NCBI RefSeq assembly: GCF_030652515.1
Contig: NZ_JAUSAR010000019.1
Span: 1-36,023 of the forward strand
DNA from: Aquabacterium sp.
GTDB lineage: Bacteria; Pseudomonadota; Gammaproteobacteria; Burkholderiales; Burkholderiaceae_C
Direction: 5' to 3'
DNA: 36,023 nt
Made by a program: the position numbers and the translations under genes. The notes under the pieces were generated by a model. It ran no database searches. It was not told the origin of the DNA and saw nothing but the letters and a program-made list of their open reading frames with translations. Shown here in pieces: positions 24,901 to 33,073 of this stretch. Numbering within the stretch: the first letter of the stretch is position 1; each line of letters starts with the position of its first letter.

Positions 24901-25605
24901 AAAGGGTTCGCCGCTGCGGTAAACCTGGTCCAGCAAGGCCAGGAAACCTTGGTCTGCCACTTCGGGCAAGGCCTGCAGCACTGTTTTGCCCAGGATATCC
25001 TGGCGCGAAACGATCTTCAGGTAAGCCGGATTGGCCAACTCGAAAACGTGCTCGGGGCCGCGCAGCACCGCCACGAAGCTGGGGGATTGCTCGAACAGGG
25101 CGCGAAGGCGCTCCAGCTCGGCCACCCGTTCACGTTCCGCAAACACCTGTGCGGTGATCTCGTTGCAGGCGCAAAACACGCCCTGGACATCGCCGTTCTC
25201 ATCGCGCAGCGGCGTGTAGAAAAACGAGAAGTGGGTTTCTTCAGCCCGGCCATGGCGAAGCATCGTCAGTTCGATGTCCTCCATGGACGTTGGCACCCCA
25301 GCGTAGGCCTTCGCCATGATGGGCCCTATCTCGTCGATGATGTCGTACCAGACCTCGGCGAAGGGGCGCCCCAGCGCCGCCGGGTGGTGCCCACCCAGGA
25401 TGTCGGCGTACAGGTCGTTGTAGAACATGACCTGCTGCGGCCCCCAGGCTGCGAACATGGCCTGGTTGGCTCCCAGCATGACGCCCACGATGGTTTTGAG
25501 CGGCTGGGGCCAATCGGCAGGCCGCCCCAGGGGGGTGCTGGCCCAGTCCTGGGCTCGGATCAAGGCGCCCATGGCGCCCCCGCCGTCTAGAAATCGAAGT
25601 GACAT
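21970..25605 (-). CDS. Multi-PAS hybrid histidine kinase with two receiver domains
   Basis: A 1211-residue soluble kinase. Five PAS-like domains can be read: about 40-155, 165-285, 295-412, 422-537 and 565-670; several end in the PAC-like DVTER/NTDIED type sequence. The fourth has the VHPDD motif near 472 and the fifth IHPDD near 609. HisKA has phospho-acceptor His700 in GGVAHDFNN. HATPase has Asn808/Asn812, DTGSGMP at 855 and GTGLGL at 881-886. Two REC domains follow: Asp990 with Lys1041, and Asp1147 with Lys1191. No transmembrane segment is seen, so the signal is probably intracellular (redox, light or ligand); no cofactor-binding Cys motif of LOV type was recognised. It is divergent from htpG. 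Confidence 0.92.
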   Translation of the reverse strand: MSLRFLDGGGAMGALIRAQDWASTPLGRPADWPQPLKTIVGVMLGANQAMFAAWGPQQVMFYNDLYADILGGHHPAALGRPFAEVWYDIIDEIGPIMAKAYAGVPTSMEDIELTMLRHGRAEETHFSFFYTPLRDENGDVQGVFCACNEITAQVFAERERVAELERLRALFEQSPSFVAVLRGPEHVFELANPAYLKIVSRQDILGKTVLQALPEVADQGFLALLDQVYRSGEPFSGRAVPVLLSSQPGMASERRFLDFVYQPIFDNQGAVTGIFVEGVDVTAAHEAAQALAASNDQLARAQAAGGVGIFTLDLLQNMLTVTPEMCRIFGLPEQAQVAPDTFEKLVISDDVEMVSSLATRTNGELPLKTEYRIRRPDNGQIRWIARSAEFQCDEQGRRVRLVGVVQDVTERHQAEQILRESEEKFRTFAQVMPNHVWTSPRNGQLDWFNERTLAYSGLSHEQLTGQGWTQIVHPDDLQRASLAWTQALSSGQIYEIEFRIRRADGAYRWHLVRAHPICSGDGTLIRWIGTNTDIEDQRLASEALLAMNATLEQRIEARTEERDRVWRNSQDLLVVVGGDGLFRDVNPAWTRILGFSREEIMGQHVNGLIHPDDRTATLNALAYATHDVLVQFENRFRHKDGGHRWFSWTASPDSSGLVYGNGRHITAEKEAETALQRTQDALRQAQKMEAIGQLTGGVAHDFNNVLQVIGGNLQLLREATRHDESLQRRVDAAIAGVDRGAKLALHLLAFARKQPLAPDVLNIGRRVQDLDDMLRRVIGDSIDLKTRVARNLWNTFVDPHGLENVLLNLAINARDAMNGAGELTLETANVSLDDTDTHDHPDVTPGQYVMISLSDTGSGMPPEILERVFEPFFTTKSEGHGTGLGLSMVYGFIKQSGGHVKIDSEVGCGTTVKLYLPRSHQTQETMLPEFSGPVTGGDETILVVEDDPQVRETVVALLSELGYTVLKSPDATSALAILQSGVPIDLLFTDVVMPGTLRSPELAELARELHPDIEVLFTSGYTEDAIVHGGRLDPGVALLSKPYRREDLARKIRHMFVNRKFAATLKAHVRANRLEALATPQAKPEAPTTAHNAPPGLRILVVEDEEDSLRSMLEILELSGYTAVGAPSAESALELLDQAKFDVLMTDISLPGMSGREFAALARERQPLKVIFASGYGPRKDELVDAVWLQKPFDFDVLFALLEELGSAMSA

Positions 25606-25710
25606 GGTGAATCAGTTGGCTGGCGTTTTTTCTCGGGCGACTCACCCGTTATTCGGCCCATTGTTCCATGGTCGCTGGCCTTGGCTTGGTGATCATTTGC
25701 AAGGGCAGGC

Positions 25711-25738
25711 CTTGAAATCCATGGAGGCTGCCTTATCT
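25711..25738 (+). promoter_or_regulatory. Sigma-32-type heat-shock promoter of htpG
   Basis: CTTGAAA at 25711-25717, a 13-base spacer, then CCTTATCT at 25731-25738. The sigma-32 consensus is CTTGAAA, 13-17 bases, CCCCATNT. The -35 match is perfect and the -10 keeps CC, AT and the final T. The htpG start codon lies about 36 bases downstream. Confidence 0.75.
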
Positions 25739-25774
25739 TCGGGGCTTCACTGTTGCCCGCACTAAAAATAGACC

Positions 25775-27655
25775 ATGGACAAAACCACGCTTTCATTCCA
25801 GGCCGAGGTCAAGCAATTGCTGCACCTGGTCACTCACTCGCTGTACTCCAACAAGGAAATCTTCCTGCGCGAGTTGATTTCCAACGCGTCCGATGCTTGC
25901 GACAAGCTCCGTTTCGAAGCCCTGGACCACAGCGGCCTGTACGAAGACGCGCCGAACCTGGAAGTGCGCGTGCTGGTCGACAAGGCCGCCCGCACCATCA
26001 CCATCCGCGACAACGGCATCGGCATGAGCTCGCAAGAGGCCATCGACCACCTGGGCACCATCGCCAAGAGCGGCACCAAGGAGTTCATGGGCAAGCTGTC
26101 GGGCGACCAGCAGAAGGATTCGCAACTCATTGGCCAGTTCGGCGTGGGTTTTTACAGCGGTTTCATTGTGGCCGACCGCCTCACCGTTGAAACGCGCCGA
26201 GCCGGTGCGCCCGCGTCCGAGGGCGTGCGCTGGACCAGCGAAGGCGCTGGCGACTTCGAGGTCGAGGCCATCGACAAGCCCACCCGCGGCACCGACGTCG
26301 TCCTGCACCTGCGCGAAGGCGAAGACGAGTTCCTCTCCAGCTGGAAGCTGCGCAGCATCATCAGCAAATACTCCGACCACATCTCCCTGCCCATCCTCAT
26401 GCAAAAAGAAGAGTGGGACCAGGAGAAGGGCGAGCAAGTCCTCAAGGACGAGTGGGATCCCGTCAACCAGGCCGCCGCCTTGTGGGCTCGCAGCAAGAGC
26501 GACATTTCTGAGGAGCAGTACCAGGAGTTCTACAAGCAGATCAGCCATGACAGCCAGGCACCGCTGGCCCACACGCACAACCGCGTCGAAGGCCGCAGCG
26601 AATACACCCAACTGCTCTACGTGCCCGCCCACGCCCCGCACGACCTGTGGAACCGCGAGAAGCGCGGTGGCCTCAAGCTTTACGTCAAGCGCGTCTTCAT
26701 CATGGACGATGCCGAAGCCCTGTTGCCGTCCTACCTGCGCTTCGTCAAGGGCGTGGTCGACAGCGCCGACCTGCCTTTGAATGTCTCGCGCGAAATCCTC
26801 CAAGAAAGCCGCGACGTCAAGGTCATCCGTGAAGGCTGTACCAAGCGCGTCTTGTCGATGCTGGAGGAACTGGCCAACCACGAAGACCAGGCCAAGAAAG
26901 ACCAGTACGCCAGTTTCTGGAAAGAGTTTGGCTCGGTCCTGAAAGAAGGCATTGGCGAGGACTTTGCCAACCGTGAACGCCTGGCCAAGCTCTTCCGTTT
27001 TGCGTCCACGCAAGCCGATGAAGGCGTCTCATTGGCCGACTACGTCAGCCGCATGAAAGAAGGCCAGGAGGCCATCTACGTGCTCGCCGCCGAGACCCTG
27101 GCCGGCGCCAAGAGCAGCCCGCAACTGGAAATCTTCCGCAAGAAGGGCATCGAGGTGTTGCTGTTGGTGGACCGCGTGGACGAATGGATGCTCTCGCACC
27201 TTTTCGAGTTCGAAGGCAAGCCGCTGCAAAGCGTGGCCAAGGGCGCCGTCGACCTGGGCACCCTGCAGGACGAAGAAGAAAAGAAGAAGGCCGAAGAAGC
27301 CGCCACCGCCTTCAAGCCCCTGCTGGAGCGCCTGAAAACCGCCTTGAAAGACAAGGCCAAGGACGTGCGCGTGACCACCCGCTTGGTCGATTCACCCGCC
27401 TGCCTGGTGGTAGAAGAGGGCGACATCAGCGGCCACCTGGCGCGCCTGCTCAAGCAAGCCGGGCAAAGCGCGCCCGCGGGCTTGCCCGTCCTGGAGGTGA
27501 ACCCTGAGCACGCCCTGCTCAGGAAGCTGGACACCAGCGAGCAGTTCGACGACCTGGCCCACATCGTGTTCGACCAAGCCATGCTGGCTGAAGGTGGTCA
27601 CCTGGACGACCCGGCGGCCTACGTGCGCCGAGTCAACACCCTGTTGGCCGCGTGA
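25775..27655 (+). CDS. htpG: Molecular chaperone HtpG (bacterial Hsp90)
   Basis: A 626-residue full-length Hsp90. The N-terminal GHKL ATPase has [16 protein letters not shown] with catalytic Glu33 and Mg-binding Asn37, DNGIGM with Asp79, and [11 protein letters not shown]. The middle domain includes [18 protein letters not shown], the conserved client and ATPase-activating segment. The C-terminal dimerisation domain follows and lacks the eukaryotic MEEVD tail. The ATG at 25775 begins directly at the conserved domain. A sigma-32-like promoter lies just upstream, consistent with heat-shock control. Confidence 0.98.
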   Translation: MDKTTLSFQAEVKQLLHLVTHSLYSNKEIFLRELISNASDACDKLRFEALDHSGLYEDAPNLEVRVLVDKAARTITIRDNGIGMSSQEAIDHLGTIAKSGTKEFMGKLSGDQQKDSQLIGQFGVGFYSGFIVADRLTVETRRAGAPASEGVRWTSEGAGDFEVEAIDKPTRGTDVVLHLREGEDEFLSSWKLRSIISKYSDHISLPILMQKEEWDQEKGEQVLKDEWDPVNQAAALWARSKSDISEEQYQEFYKQISHDSQAPLAHTHNRVEGRSEYTQLLYVPAHAPHDLWNREKRGGLKLYVKRVFIMDDAEALLPSYLRFVKGVVDSADLPLNVSREILQESRDVKVIREGCTKRVLSMLEELANHEDQAKKDQYASFWKEFGSVLKEGIGEDFANRERLAKLFRFASTQADEGVSLADYVSRMKEGQEAIYVLAAETLAGAKSSPQLEIFRKKGIEVLLLVDRVDEWMLSHLFEFEGKPLQSVAKGAVDLGTLQDEEEKKKAEEAATAFKPLLERLKTALKDKAKDVRVTTRLVDSPACLVVEEGDISGHLARLLKQAGQSAPAGLPVLEVNPEHALLRKLDTSEQFDDLAHIVFDQAMLAEGGHLDDPAAYVRRVNTLLAA

Positions 27656-27674
27656 TGACGTGATGGAGGGGGCT

Positions 27675-28370
27675 TCACTTGCTGGACGCTTGAAGCGGCG
27701 CCGGCTCCGAGTGAAGGCTGCTTTCCAGGCGACTGTCGAATGCGAAGAACGAGTCTTGTGCAAAACTGGACTCGGCCCAGCGCGCAGCGCGTTCCGCGCG
27801 GCGTTGGCGCAACTTGCGGGCCACCTCATCGCCCGCATCGTGCAGGGAATCGCTGATCGTGTGGTGCGCAGGGCCGGCCTGGCTGTGGCCCAAAGCCCAG
27901 GCTGCGATCAAGGCCTGGTGCGGCCATTGCCCGGGGCGGCAGCGCACATAGCGCACGCGGCAGGCCTCCAGCACGGCCTCCTTCATGCGCTGAGACCGCG
28001 CTGATGACGCCTTGCTGGGCGAGTCGATGTCGATCACCGACACCACGGACCCATTGGGTGTGCACACCGCGAACGACACGTGCAGGGTGTGCAGCCGGTC
28101 GTACCAGTTCCGCGCTTCAAACTCGTCGGCGGCCTGGCAAAAGCGCAGCAGGTTCAATTTGGCCAGCACCACGTGATTGGGCAGGGCGGCGCGCAGCTCC
28201 TTGAACAGGAGGCGCTCGTCGGTGGTGAAGAGGGGGCGGGCGTTGAGGTTCCAGCGCCGGGGCCATTCGCGTTTGCTGGCCGGGCGGCGCCGCTGCGAGA
28301 CGACGCCCAGCAGCAAGCCCGCGAGCGCGGCCAGCACCATGACGCCTATCAGCAACGGATCCAACTGCAT
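27675..28370 (-). CDS. DUF2726 membrane-anchored protein
   Basis: 231 residues from the ATG at 28370, preceded by AAGGGG. One N-terminal transmembrane helix (about 5-24) is followed by a basic stretch and a DUF2726 domain (about 46-145: PLFTTDERLLFKELRAALP, NLLRFCQ, VIDIDSPSK). DUF2726 is related to restriction-endonuclease-like or nuclease-associated domains, but function is unproven. The C-terminal 80 residues are Arg/Ala/Ser-rich. A longer frame begins 60 bases upstream but would place 20 polar residues before the helix and has no better ribosome site. Converges with htpG (19-base gap). Confidence 0.8.
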   Translation of the reverse strand: MQLDPLLIGVMVLAALAGLLLGVVSQRRRPASKREWPRRWNLNARPLFTTDERLLFKELRAALPNHVVLAKLNLLRFCQAADEFEARNWYDRLHTLHVSFAVCTPNGSVVSVIDIDSPSKASSARSQRMKEAVLEACRVRYVRCRPGQWPHQALIAAWALGHSQAGPAHHTISDSLHDAGDEVARKLRQRRAERAARWAESSFAQDSFFAFDSRLESSLHSEPAPLQASSK

Positions 28371-28461
28371 ACTACCCCTTGAATAAGTGGTGGTAATAGT
28401 ACTCAGTTTTGCCGATGTTCCAATCCCCAAGAAAGGGGCGCTCGAACGCGGGAGCCGCTTT

Positions 28462-29160
28462 TCACGAGGCGGAAGACACCAGCATCCGCAGCCAGTCGCT
28501 GAAGTGTGCCGTCCAGTATTTGACCCGGTAGATCGCCTCTGCCGCCAGTGATTGCAAGGAGCTTTCCAGGTGGGTGGCCACCGTGTCCTTGGGCAATTTC
28601 AGCCAACCCTCGGCATCTTGTCCGAATTGCTCAACGGTAGCGCCTGCCTTGGTGGCAATGCGCAGCATGGGCGCATTTTCAGCCAGGGCATGGATGACCA
28701 GGTGGCTGGCCCCCCGGTTGCGCGCATGGGTGATGGCGTGCTGGAACAACCTCAGGCCCAGGCCCTTGCCGCGCCCTTCGGGCAACACCGATACGCCAAA
28801 CTCCATCGCCGATCCCCGCACATGCCCGCGTGGCATGGCGGCCAGGTGGGCCACGGCCAGAAGCTGCAAGCGTCGACTGAAAATGCCGAACACTTCGTCG
28901 CGGCGAAAATCGATGGACGCCACGTACCTGGACAATTGCTCAAGCGGTGCCAGAAACCCGAAGCGCAGGTAACGGTCGTGTTCATTCAACGAAAGCAAGT
29001 GGTCGAGGATTCGTCGTCGGTGATGGGGTTTCAGGTCGCGGATGGGCACCCAGTGGTGCACCAGGTCTGCCCGTGGATGTGGGGAAGGTGCGCCACCGGG
29101 CGGGTGGGCCAATCCAAACTTGTCCAGCGATGATGAGGATTCAGAATTGTGAGCGGTCAT
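28462..29160 (-). CDS. GNAT-family N-acetyltransferase
   Basis: 232 residues. A GNAT fold spans about 36-185, with acetyl-CoA pyrophosphate-binding motif A at VSVLPEGRGKGLGLRLF (123-139) and the downstream helix with ENAPMLRIATKAGA (161-174). The C-terminal 45 residues are helical and not part of the core. GNATs acetylate amines on proteins, antibiotics or metabolites; the substrate here is not readable. A 16-base perfect palindrome lies 49-64 bases upstream of the start codon. Confidence 0.85.
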   Translation of the reverse strand: MTAHNSESSSSLDKFGLAHPPGGAPSPHPRADLVHHWVPIRDLKPHHRRRILDHLLSLNEHDRYLRFGFLAPLEQLSRYVASIDFRRDEVFGIFSRRLQLLAVAHLAAMPRGHVRGSAMEFGVSVLPEGRGKGLGLRLFQHAITHARNRGASHLVIHALAENAPMLRIATKAGATVEQFGQDAEGWLKLPKDTVATHLESSLQSLAAEAIYRVKYWTAHFSDWLRMLVSSAS

Positions 29161-29208
29161 TGTGTGACCCCTTCCTGGCCGTGGCGAAGGCGACCGGTTG
29201 TCACCCTC

Positions 29209-29224
29209 ACCCTCGATCGAGGGT
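29209..29224. promoter_or_regulatory. 16-bp perfect palindrome upstream of GNAT gene
   Basis: ACCCTCGATCGAGGGT reads the same on both strands. Its distance from the GNAT start would place it in or near that gene's promoter, so it could be an operator for a dimeric repressor or activator. No regulator is assigned. Confidence 0.4.
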
Positions 29225-29301
29225 TATCACTCATCGTAGAGTGTGGTGTCGGGCTTGGCAAGCCGGGCCATGTGGTCATGAGGCACGCTTTTACCCCACT
29301 A

Positions 29302-29331
29302 TTGCGCTATCAGGGTGAATCACAGTAGAAT
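29302..29331 (+). promoter_or_regulatory. Promoter of rplM-rpsI
   Basis: TTGCGC (29302-29307), 18-base spacer, TAGAAT (29326-29331). It would give a leader of about 165 bases before the rplM start codon. Confidence 0.55.
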
Positions 29332-29360
29332 CTTGAGTTCCCGACTTGACTGCCGGGGAT

Positions 29361-29397
29361 GGGTTGCTCTGTTTGTTCAAAACAACCCAGCTTTTTT
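29361..29397 (+). terminator. Terminator-like hairpin in the rplM leader
   Basis: GGGTTG (29361-29366) can pair with CAACCC (29383-29388), with an inner TGTTT/AAACA helix, followed by AGC and six T (29392-29397). It is inside the predicted leader, about 105 bases before the rplM start, so it could act as an attenuator. Confidence 0.5.
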
Positions 29398-29504
29398 CTA
29401 TAGATGTTTTATAGAAGCAGCAGCGTTGTCTGAGAGGCCACCACAATTTCCAAGAAGTGGCACCAATGACGACAGTCAGTCAGTTTCACCACTTAGGAAA
29501 ATTC

Positions 29505-29933
29505 ATGAATACCTTCAGCGCCAAGCCGGCCGAAGTGACGCACGAGTGGTTTGTGATCGACGCCACCGACAAGGTGTTAGGACGAGTGGCCAGCGAAGTC
29601 GCTCTCCGTCTGCGCGGAAAGCACAAAGCCATTTACACGCCACACGTTGACACCGGTGACTTCATCATCATCGTCAACTCGGACAAAATTCGCGTCACTG
29701 GCAACAAAGCCACTGACAAGGTGTACTACCGCCACTCGGGTCACCCCGGCGGTATCCACGCCACCACGTTCAAGGACATGCAAGCCAAGCATCCTGGTCG
29801 TGCCATTGAAAAGGCAGTCAAGGGCATGCTGCCCAAGGGCCCCCTGGGCTATGCCATGATCAAGAAGCTGAAGGTTTATGCAGGCAGTGCCCATCCGCAC
29901 GCCGCGCAAAGCCCCAAGCCCCTGGAAATCTAA
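29505..29933 (+). CDS. rplM: 50S ribosomal protein L13
   Basis: A 142-residue L13 of normal length. It binds 23S rRNA early in large-subunit assembly. Recognisable stretches: [37 protein letters not shown], and [21 protein letters not shown] in parts. ATG 29505 follows AGGAAA and gives the usual MNTFSAKP start; an upstream in-frame ATG would add a non-conserved segment. rpsI follows after nine bases. Confidence 0.98.
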   Translation: MNTFSAKPAEVTHEWFVIDATDKVLGRVASEVALRLRGKHKAIYTPHVDTGDFIIIVNSDKIRVTGNKATDKVYYRHSGHPGGIHATTFKDMQAKHPGRAIEKAVKGMLPKGPLGYAMIKKLKVYAGSAHPHAAQSPKPLEI

Positions 29934-29942
29934 GGAGCGGCC

Positions 29943-30335
29943 ATGATCGGTAATTGGAACTATGGCACCGGACGTCGCAAGTCGTCCATCGCCCGCGTCT
30001 TCATCAAGAAGGGCACCGGCCAGATCATCGTCAACGGTAAGCCTGTCGAAGACTACTTCGGCCGTCAAACCTCGATCATGATCGTCAAGCAACCCCTGTT
30101 CCTGACCAACAATGTCGAAGCCTTCGACATCAAGGTCAGCGTCAAGGGTGGCGGCGAGTCTGGTCAAGCCGGCGCTGTGCGCCACGGCGTGACCCGTGCT
30201 CTGATCGATTTCGACGCAGCACTCAAGCCTGACTTGAGCCGCGCCGGTTTCGTGACCCGCGATGCTCGCGAAGTCGAACGTAAGAAGGTCGGTCTGCACG
30301 GTGCTCGTCGCCGGAAGCAATTCAGCAAGCGCTGA
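29943..30335 (+). CDS. rpsI: 30S ribosomal protein S9
   Basis: A 130-residue S9 whose C-terminal tail reaches the P-site tRNA. Conserved segments: [33 protein letters not shown] and the basic end [22 protein letters not shown] at 29933-29937 lies just after the rplM stop. A strong terminator follows at 30386-30418. Confidence 0.98.
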   Translation: MIGNWNYGTGRRKSSIARVFIKKGTGQIIVNGKPVEDYFGRQTSIMIVKQPLFLTNNVEAFDIKVSVKGGGESGQAGAVRHGVTRALIDFDAALKPDLSRAGFVTRDAREVERKKVGLHGARRRKQFSKR

Positions 30336-30385
30336 TCCGATTGGTCAGAGCCTGCTGCTGTTGGGGCAGGCTTATCTGACAAGAA

Positions 30386-30418
30386 AACCCGCCCAGGCAG
30401 CTGTGGCGGGTTTTTTTT
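30386..30418 (+). terminator. Intrinsic terminator after rpsI
   Basis: AACCCGCC (30386-30393) pairs with GGCGGGTT (30405-30412) and runs into a tract of eight T (30411-30418). Confidence 0.93.
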
Positions 30419-30469
30419 CATTCACCCTAGAATGGCGAGCTTCTCGCTCCAGGCATCAAAGGACACATC

Positions 30470-31507
30470 ATGATCAAGGTCGGCATCGTTGGTGGCACGG
30501 GCTACACGGGCGTCGAATTGCTGCGCCTGTTGTCGCAGCACCCCCAGGTCCAGATCCAGGCCATCACTAGCCGCAAAGAAGCGGGCATGCCGGTCTCCGA
30601 CATGTACCCCAGCCTGCGTGGTCATGTCGACCTGCCTTTCGTGACGCCGGACGAGGCGGATCTGAAATCCTGCGACGTCGTGTTTTTTGCAACACCGCAC
30701 GGTGTGGCCATGGCCCAGGCGCGTGAGCTGCTGGCCGCGGGCGTCAAGGTGATCGATCTGGCGGCCGATTTCCGCTTGCAAAACCTGGCCGAGTTCGAGC
30801 AGTGGTACGGCATGGCGCACAGCTGCCCCGACCTGTTGGCCGAGGCGGTTTATGGCCTGCCTGAAATCAACCGCGAAGCCATCAAGAAGGCCCGCATCAT
30901 CGGCAACCCCGGCTGCTACCCCACCTCGGTGCAGTTGGGCTATGCGCCGCTGCTCAAGCACAAGCTGATCGACCCCACGCACCTGATCGCCAACTGCGCG
31001 TCGGGCGTGTCGGGGGCAGGGCGCAAGGCCGAGGTCCACACCCTGATGGCCGAGGCCAGCGACAACTTCAAGGCCTATGGCGTCAAGGGCCACCGGCATG
31101 GTCCCGAGATCAACCAGCAGTTGCGCATCATCGCGGGCGACGACAGCGTGAATTGTCTGTTCGTGCCGCACCTGCTGCCCTTGATCCGCGGCATCCATTC
31201 CACCTTGTACGCGCGCCTCAACAGCGCAGGCCAAGCGGCCGATCTGCAAGCCTTGTACGAGACCTTCTACCAAGGCGAGCGTTTTGTGGACGTGTTGCCT
31301 GCTGGCAGCGCACCCGAAACCCGCAGCGTGCGTGCCAGCAACACTGTGCGCATCGCGGTGCACCGCCCCCTGCCTGACACCGTCATGGTGCTGGTGGTGG
31401 AAGACAACCTCACCAAGGGTGCCTCGGGCCAGGCCGTGCAGTGCATGAACCTGATGTGCGGTCTTGAAGAACACCTGGGCCTGACCCACGTGCCGGTCCT
31501 GCCCTGA
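30470..31507 (+). CDS. argC: N-acetyl-gamma-glutamyl-phosphate reductase
   Basis: A 345-residue type 1 ArgC, third step of arginine synthesis: NADPH reduction of N-acetylglutamyl phosphate to the semialdehyde. The Rossmann motif is [17 protein letters not shown] (5-21). The catalytic Cys149 lies in [14 protein letters not shown] conserved KGHRHGPEI segment follows later. A -10-like TAGAAT is at 30428-30433, but its -35 would lie in the rpsI terminator, so the promoter is uncertain. The stop overlaps the next ATG by one base (TGATG, 31505-31509). Confidence 0.97.
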   Translation: MIKVGIVGGTGYTGVELLRLLSQHPQVQIQAITSRKEAGMPVSDMYPSLRGHVDLPFVTPDEADLKSCDVVFFATPHGVAMAQARELLAAGVKVIDLAADFRLQNLAEFEQWYGMAHSCPDLLAEAVYGLPEINREAIKKARIIGNPGCYPTSVQLGYAPLLKHKLIDPTHLIANCASGVSGAGRKAEVHTLMAEASDNFKAYGVKGHRHGPEINQQLRIIAGDDSVNCLFVPHLLPLIRGIHSTLYARLNSAGQAADLQALYETFYQGERFVDVLPAGSAPETRSVRASNTVRIAVHRPLPDTVMVLVVEDNLTKGASGQAVQCMNLMCGLEEHLGLTHVPVLP

Positions 31508-32226
31508 TGCGTTGGCGGCTGATCAGGCGGCGCCTGTCGATCAGCGCGCCGCGCATGTCGGTGCGCAGCCACCTGCCTTGGCCCGTGCGTTGGGTGCTGG
31601 CCGCTTTGGTGCTGGGTTTCTCTGGTGCGATCGGGCTTTGGGCGTTTGAGTTCGGGCGCAACATTGCAGGCCTGAATCCGGGCGCCCGGCCTGCGTCCGA
31701 CGACCTGGTGCAGATTCGCCAGCAACTGGACGACACGCGCCAGGAGCGCGACCGCGCACAGTCCCTGGCCAATGCGGCCGACAGCCTCATCAAGGCCGAG
31801 CAAGCCACCCAAACGCGGCTGACCGAGCAGGTCAAAGCCCTGGAAGCTGAAAACCAGGCTTTGAAAGATGACCTTGGCTTTTTCGAGCGCCTGCTGCCCG
31901 TGACCAGCGAGGGGTTGTCGGTTCGGGGACTCCAGGCTGACCTGCCCGCGCAGGGGCAATTGCGCTTTCAAGTGATCGTGATGCAACATGGCGGGCGCGT
32001 GCAGCCCGAGTTCAAGGGCCGCTACGAATTGCTGCTGTCGGGCACTTTCGATGGCAAGCCCTGGATTCAGCCGGGGCCCGTGGTGAGCCAGCCTTTGCAA
32101 TTCAAACAATATCGGCGTGTGGATGGCACGGTTCAATACCCTGCCAATGCCGTGGTGAAGCAGGTTCAGGTGCGGGTGCTTGACGACAATGGCAAGGAAG
32201 TCGCCACGCAATCCCTGCGAATGTGA
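31507..32226 (+). CDS. DUF6776-type membrane protein with coiled coil
   Basis: 239 residues. A basic N terminus, one transmembrane helix (about 27-48), a long predicted coiled coil (about 64-125, rich in Q/E/L/A heptads), then a beta-rich periplasmic-type domain (about 135-239: LSVRGLQADLPAQGQLRFQV and YELLLSGTFDGKPW). The topology suggests an inner-membrane protein with the bulk in the periplasm. It lies between argC and a bactofilin, 19 bases before the latter, in a conserved Burkholderiales order. Function unknown; a link to cell shape is inferred from the neighbours. Confidence 0.82.
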   Translation: MRWRLIRRRLSISAPRMSVRSHLPWPVRWVLAALVLGFSGAIGLWAFEFGRNIAGLNPGARPASDDLVQIRQQLDDTRQERDRAQSLANAADSLIKAEQATQTRLTEQVKALEAENQALKDDLGFFERLLPVTSEGLSVRGLQADLPAQGQLRFQVIVMQHGGRVQPEFKGRYELLLSGTFDGKPWIQPGPVVSQPLQFKQYRRVDGTVQYPANAVVKQVQVRVLDDNGKEVATQSLRM

Positions 32227-32245
32227 TCATGAAGGAGCACCCTTG

Positions 32246-32641
32246 ATGTTTGGTTGGAAAAAGACCCCCCTCATCCGAACCCTGGTGGGCGAAGGCACTG
32301 TCATCACCGGCGAGTTGCGCTTTGCCGACGGCTTGCGCATCGATGGCGAGGTGATTGGCAACATCACTTGCACTGGCGAGGGGCGCTCCTTGCTGGTCAT
32401 CAGCGACAAAGCCAAGGTCACCGGCAAGGTCAGGGCAGGTCATGTCATCATCAATGGGATGGTGAACGGCCCCGTGGTCGCTGAAGACTTGCTGGAGCTT
32501 CAGCCCAAGGCGCGCATCGTGGGTGATGTACGCTACGAGGCTCTGGAAATGCACCAAGGCGCCACCATTGATGGCGAGTTGCACCCCTTGAAATCTGACG
32601 ACAAGCCCGCAGCTTTGAAGCTGGCTTCGAACAATGGCTGA
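32246..32641 (+). CDS. Bactofilin family cytoskeletal protein
   Basis: A 131-residue bactofilin. The central beta-helix domain (about 15-110) shows the repeated hydrophobic/Gly pattern: [54 protein letters not shown]. Bactofilins polymerise without nucleotide and organise cell-wall enzymes at defined sites. GAAGGAG at 32231-32237 supports the ATG at 32246 over upstream in-frame starts. An M23 peptidase gene, a frequent partner of bactofilins, lies 1.6 kb downstream on the other strand. Confidence 0.93.
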   Translation: MFGWKKTPLIRTLVGEGTVITGELRFADGLRIDGEVIGNITCTGEGRSLLVISDKAKVTGKVRAGHVIINGMVNGPVVAEDLLELQPKARIVGDVRYEALEMHQGATIDGELHPLKSDDKPAALKLASNNG

Positions 32642-32679
32642 GCACCGCTCGCCTCTTTATCTGTACCTGGAGTATTCCC

Positions 32680-33063
32680 ATGACCGCTGTTCTTGAAACC
32701 ACTGCCCCCGAAGCCCTGGCTGGCGACGTGCCCCCGGCCCCCATCGTCTTCACCGACAGCGCAGCAGGCAAGGTGGCGGAATTGGTCGCTGAAGAAGGCA
32801 ATCCGGACCTCAAACTGCGCGTGTTCGTGCAGGGCGGCGGCTGCTCAGGCTTCCAATACGGTTTCACGTTTGACGAGATCGTGAACGAAGACGACACCCG
32901 CATGGAGAAGAACGGTGTTTCCCTGCTGATCGATGCCATGAGCTTGCAGTACCTGGTGGGTGCCGAGATCGATTACAAGGATGACCTCGAAGGCGCCCAG
33001 TTCGTGATTCGCAACCCCAATGCCACGACCACTTGCGGTTGTGGCTCCAGCTTCTCGGCCTGA
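32680..33063 (+). CDS. erpA: Iron-sulfur cluster insertion protein ErpA
   Basis: A 127-residue A-type Fe-S carrier that delivers [4Fe-4S] clusters to apoproteins. Ligand cysteines Cys55 ([11 protein letters not shown]), Cys119 and Cys121 (TTCGCGSSF) are in place. The N-terminal 20 residues, rich in Ala/Pro, are longer than in E. coli ErpA but usual in Burkholderiales. ATG at 32680 with CTGGAG upstream. Converges with anmK (10-base gap). Confidence 0.96.
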   Translation: MTAVLETTAPEALAGDVPPAPIVFTDSAAGKVAELVAEEGNPDLKLRVFVQGGGCSGFQYGFTFDEIVNEDDTRMEKNGVSLLIDAMSLQYLVGAEIDYKDDLEGAQFVIRNPNATTTCGCGSSFSA

Positions 33064-33073
33064 TTCTTCGGGG

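Larger units (their letters stand above)
29161..29504. other. Gene-free control region between GNAT gene and rplM
   Basis: A 344-base region with divergent promoters. It holds the palindrome ACCCTCGATCGAGGGT (29209-29224) near the GNAT gene, a sigma-70-like promoter for rplM (29302-29331), a terminator-like hairpin in the rplM leader (29361-29397), and AGGAAA at 29495-29500 as the rplM ribosome site. No coding frame here looks real. Confidence 0.7.
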
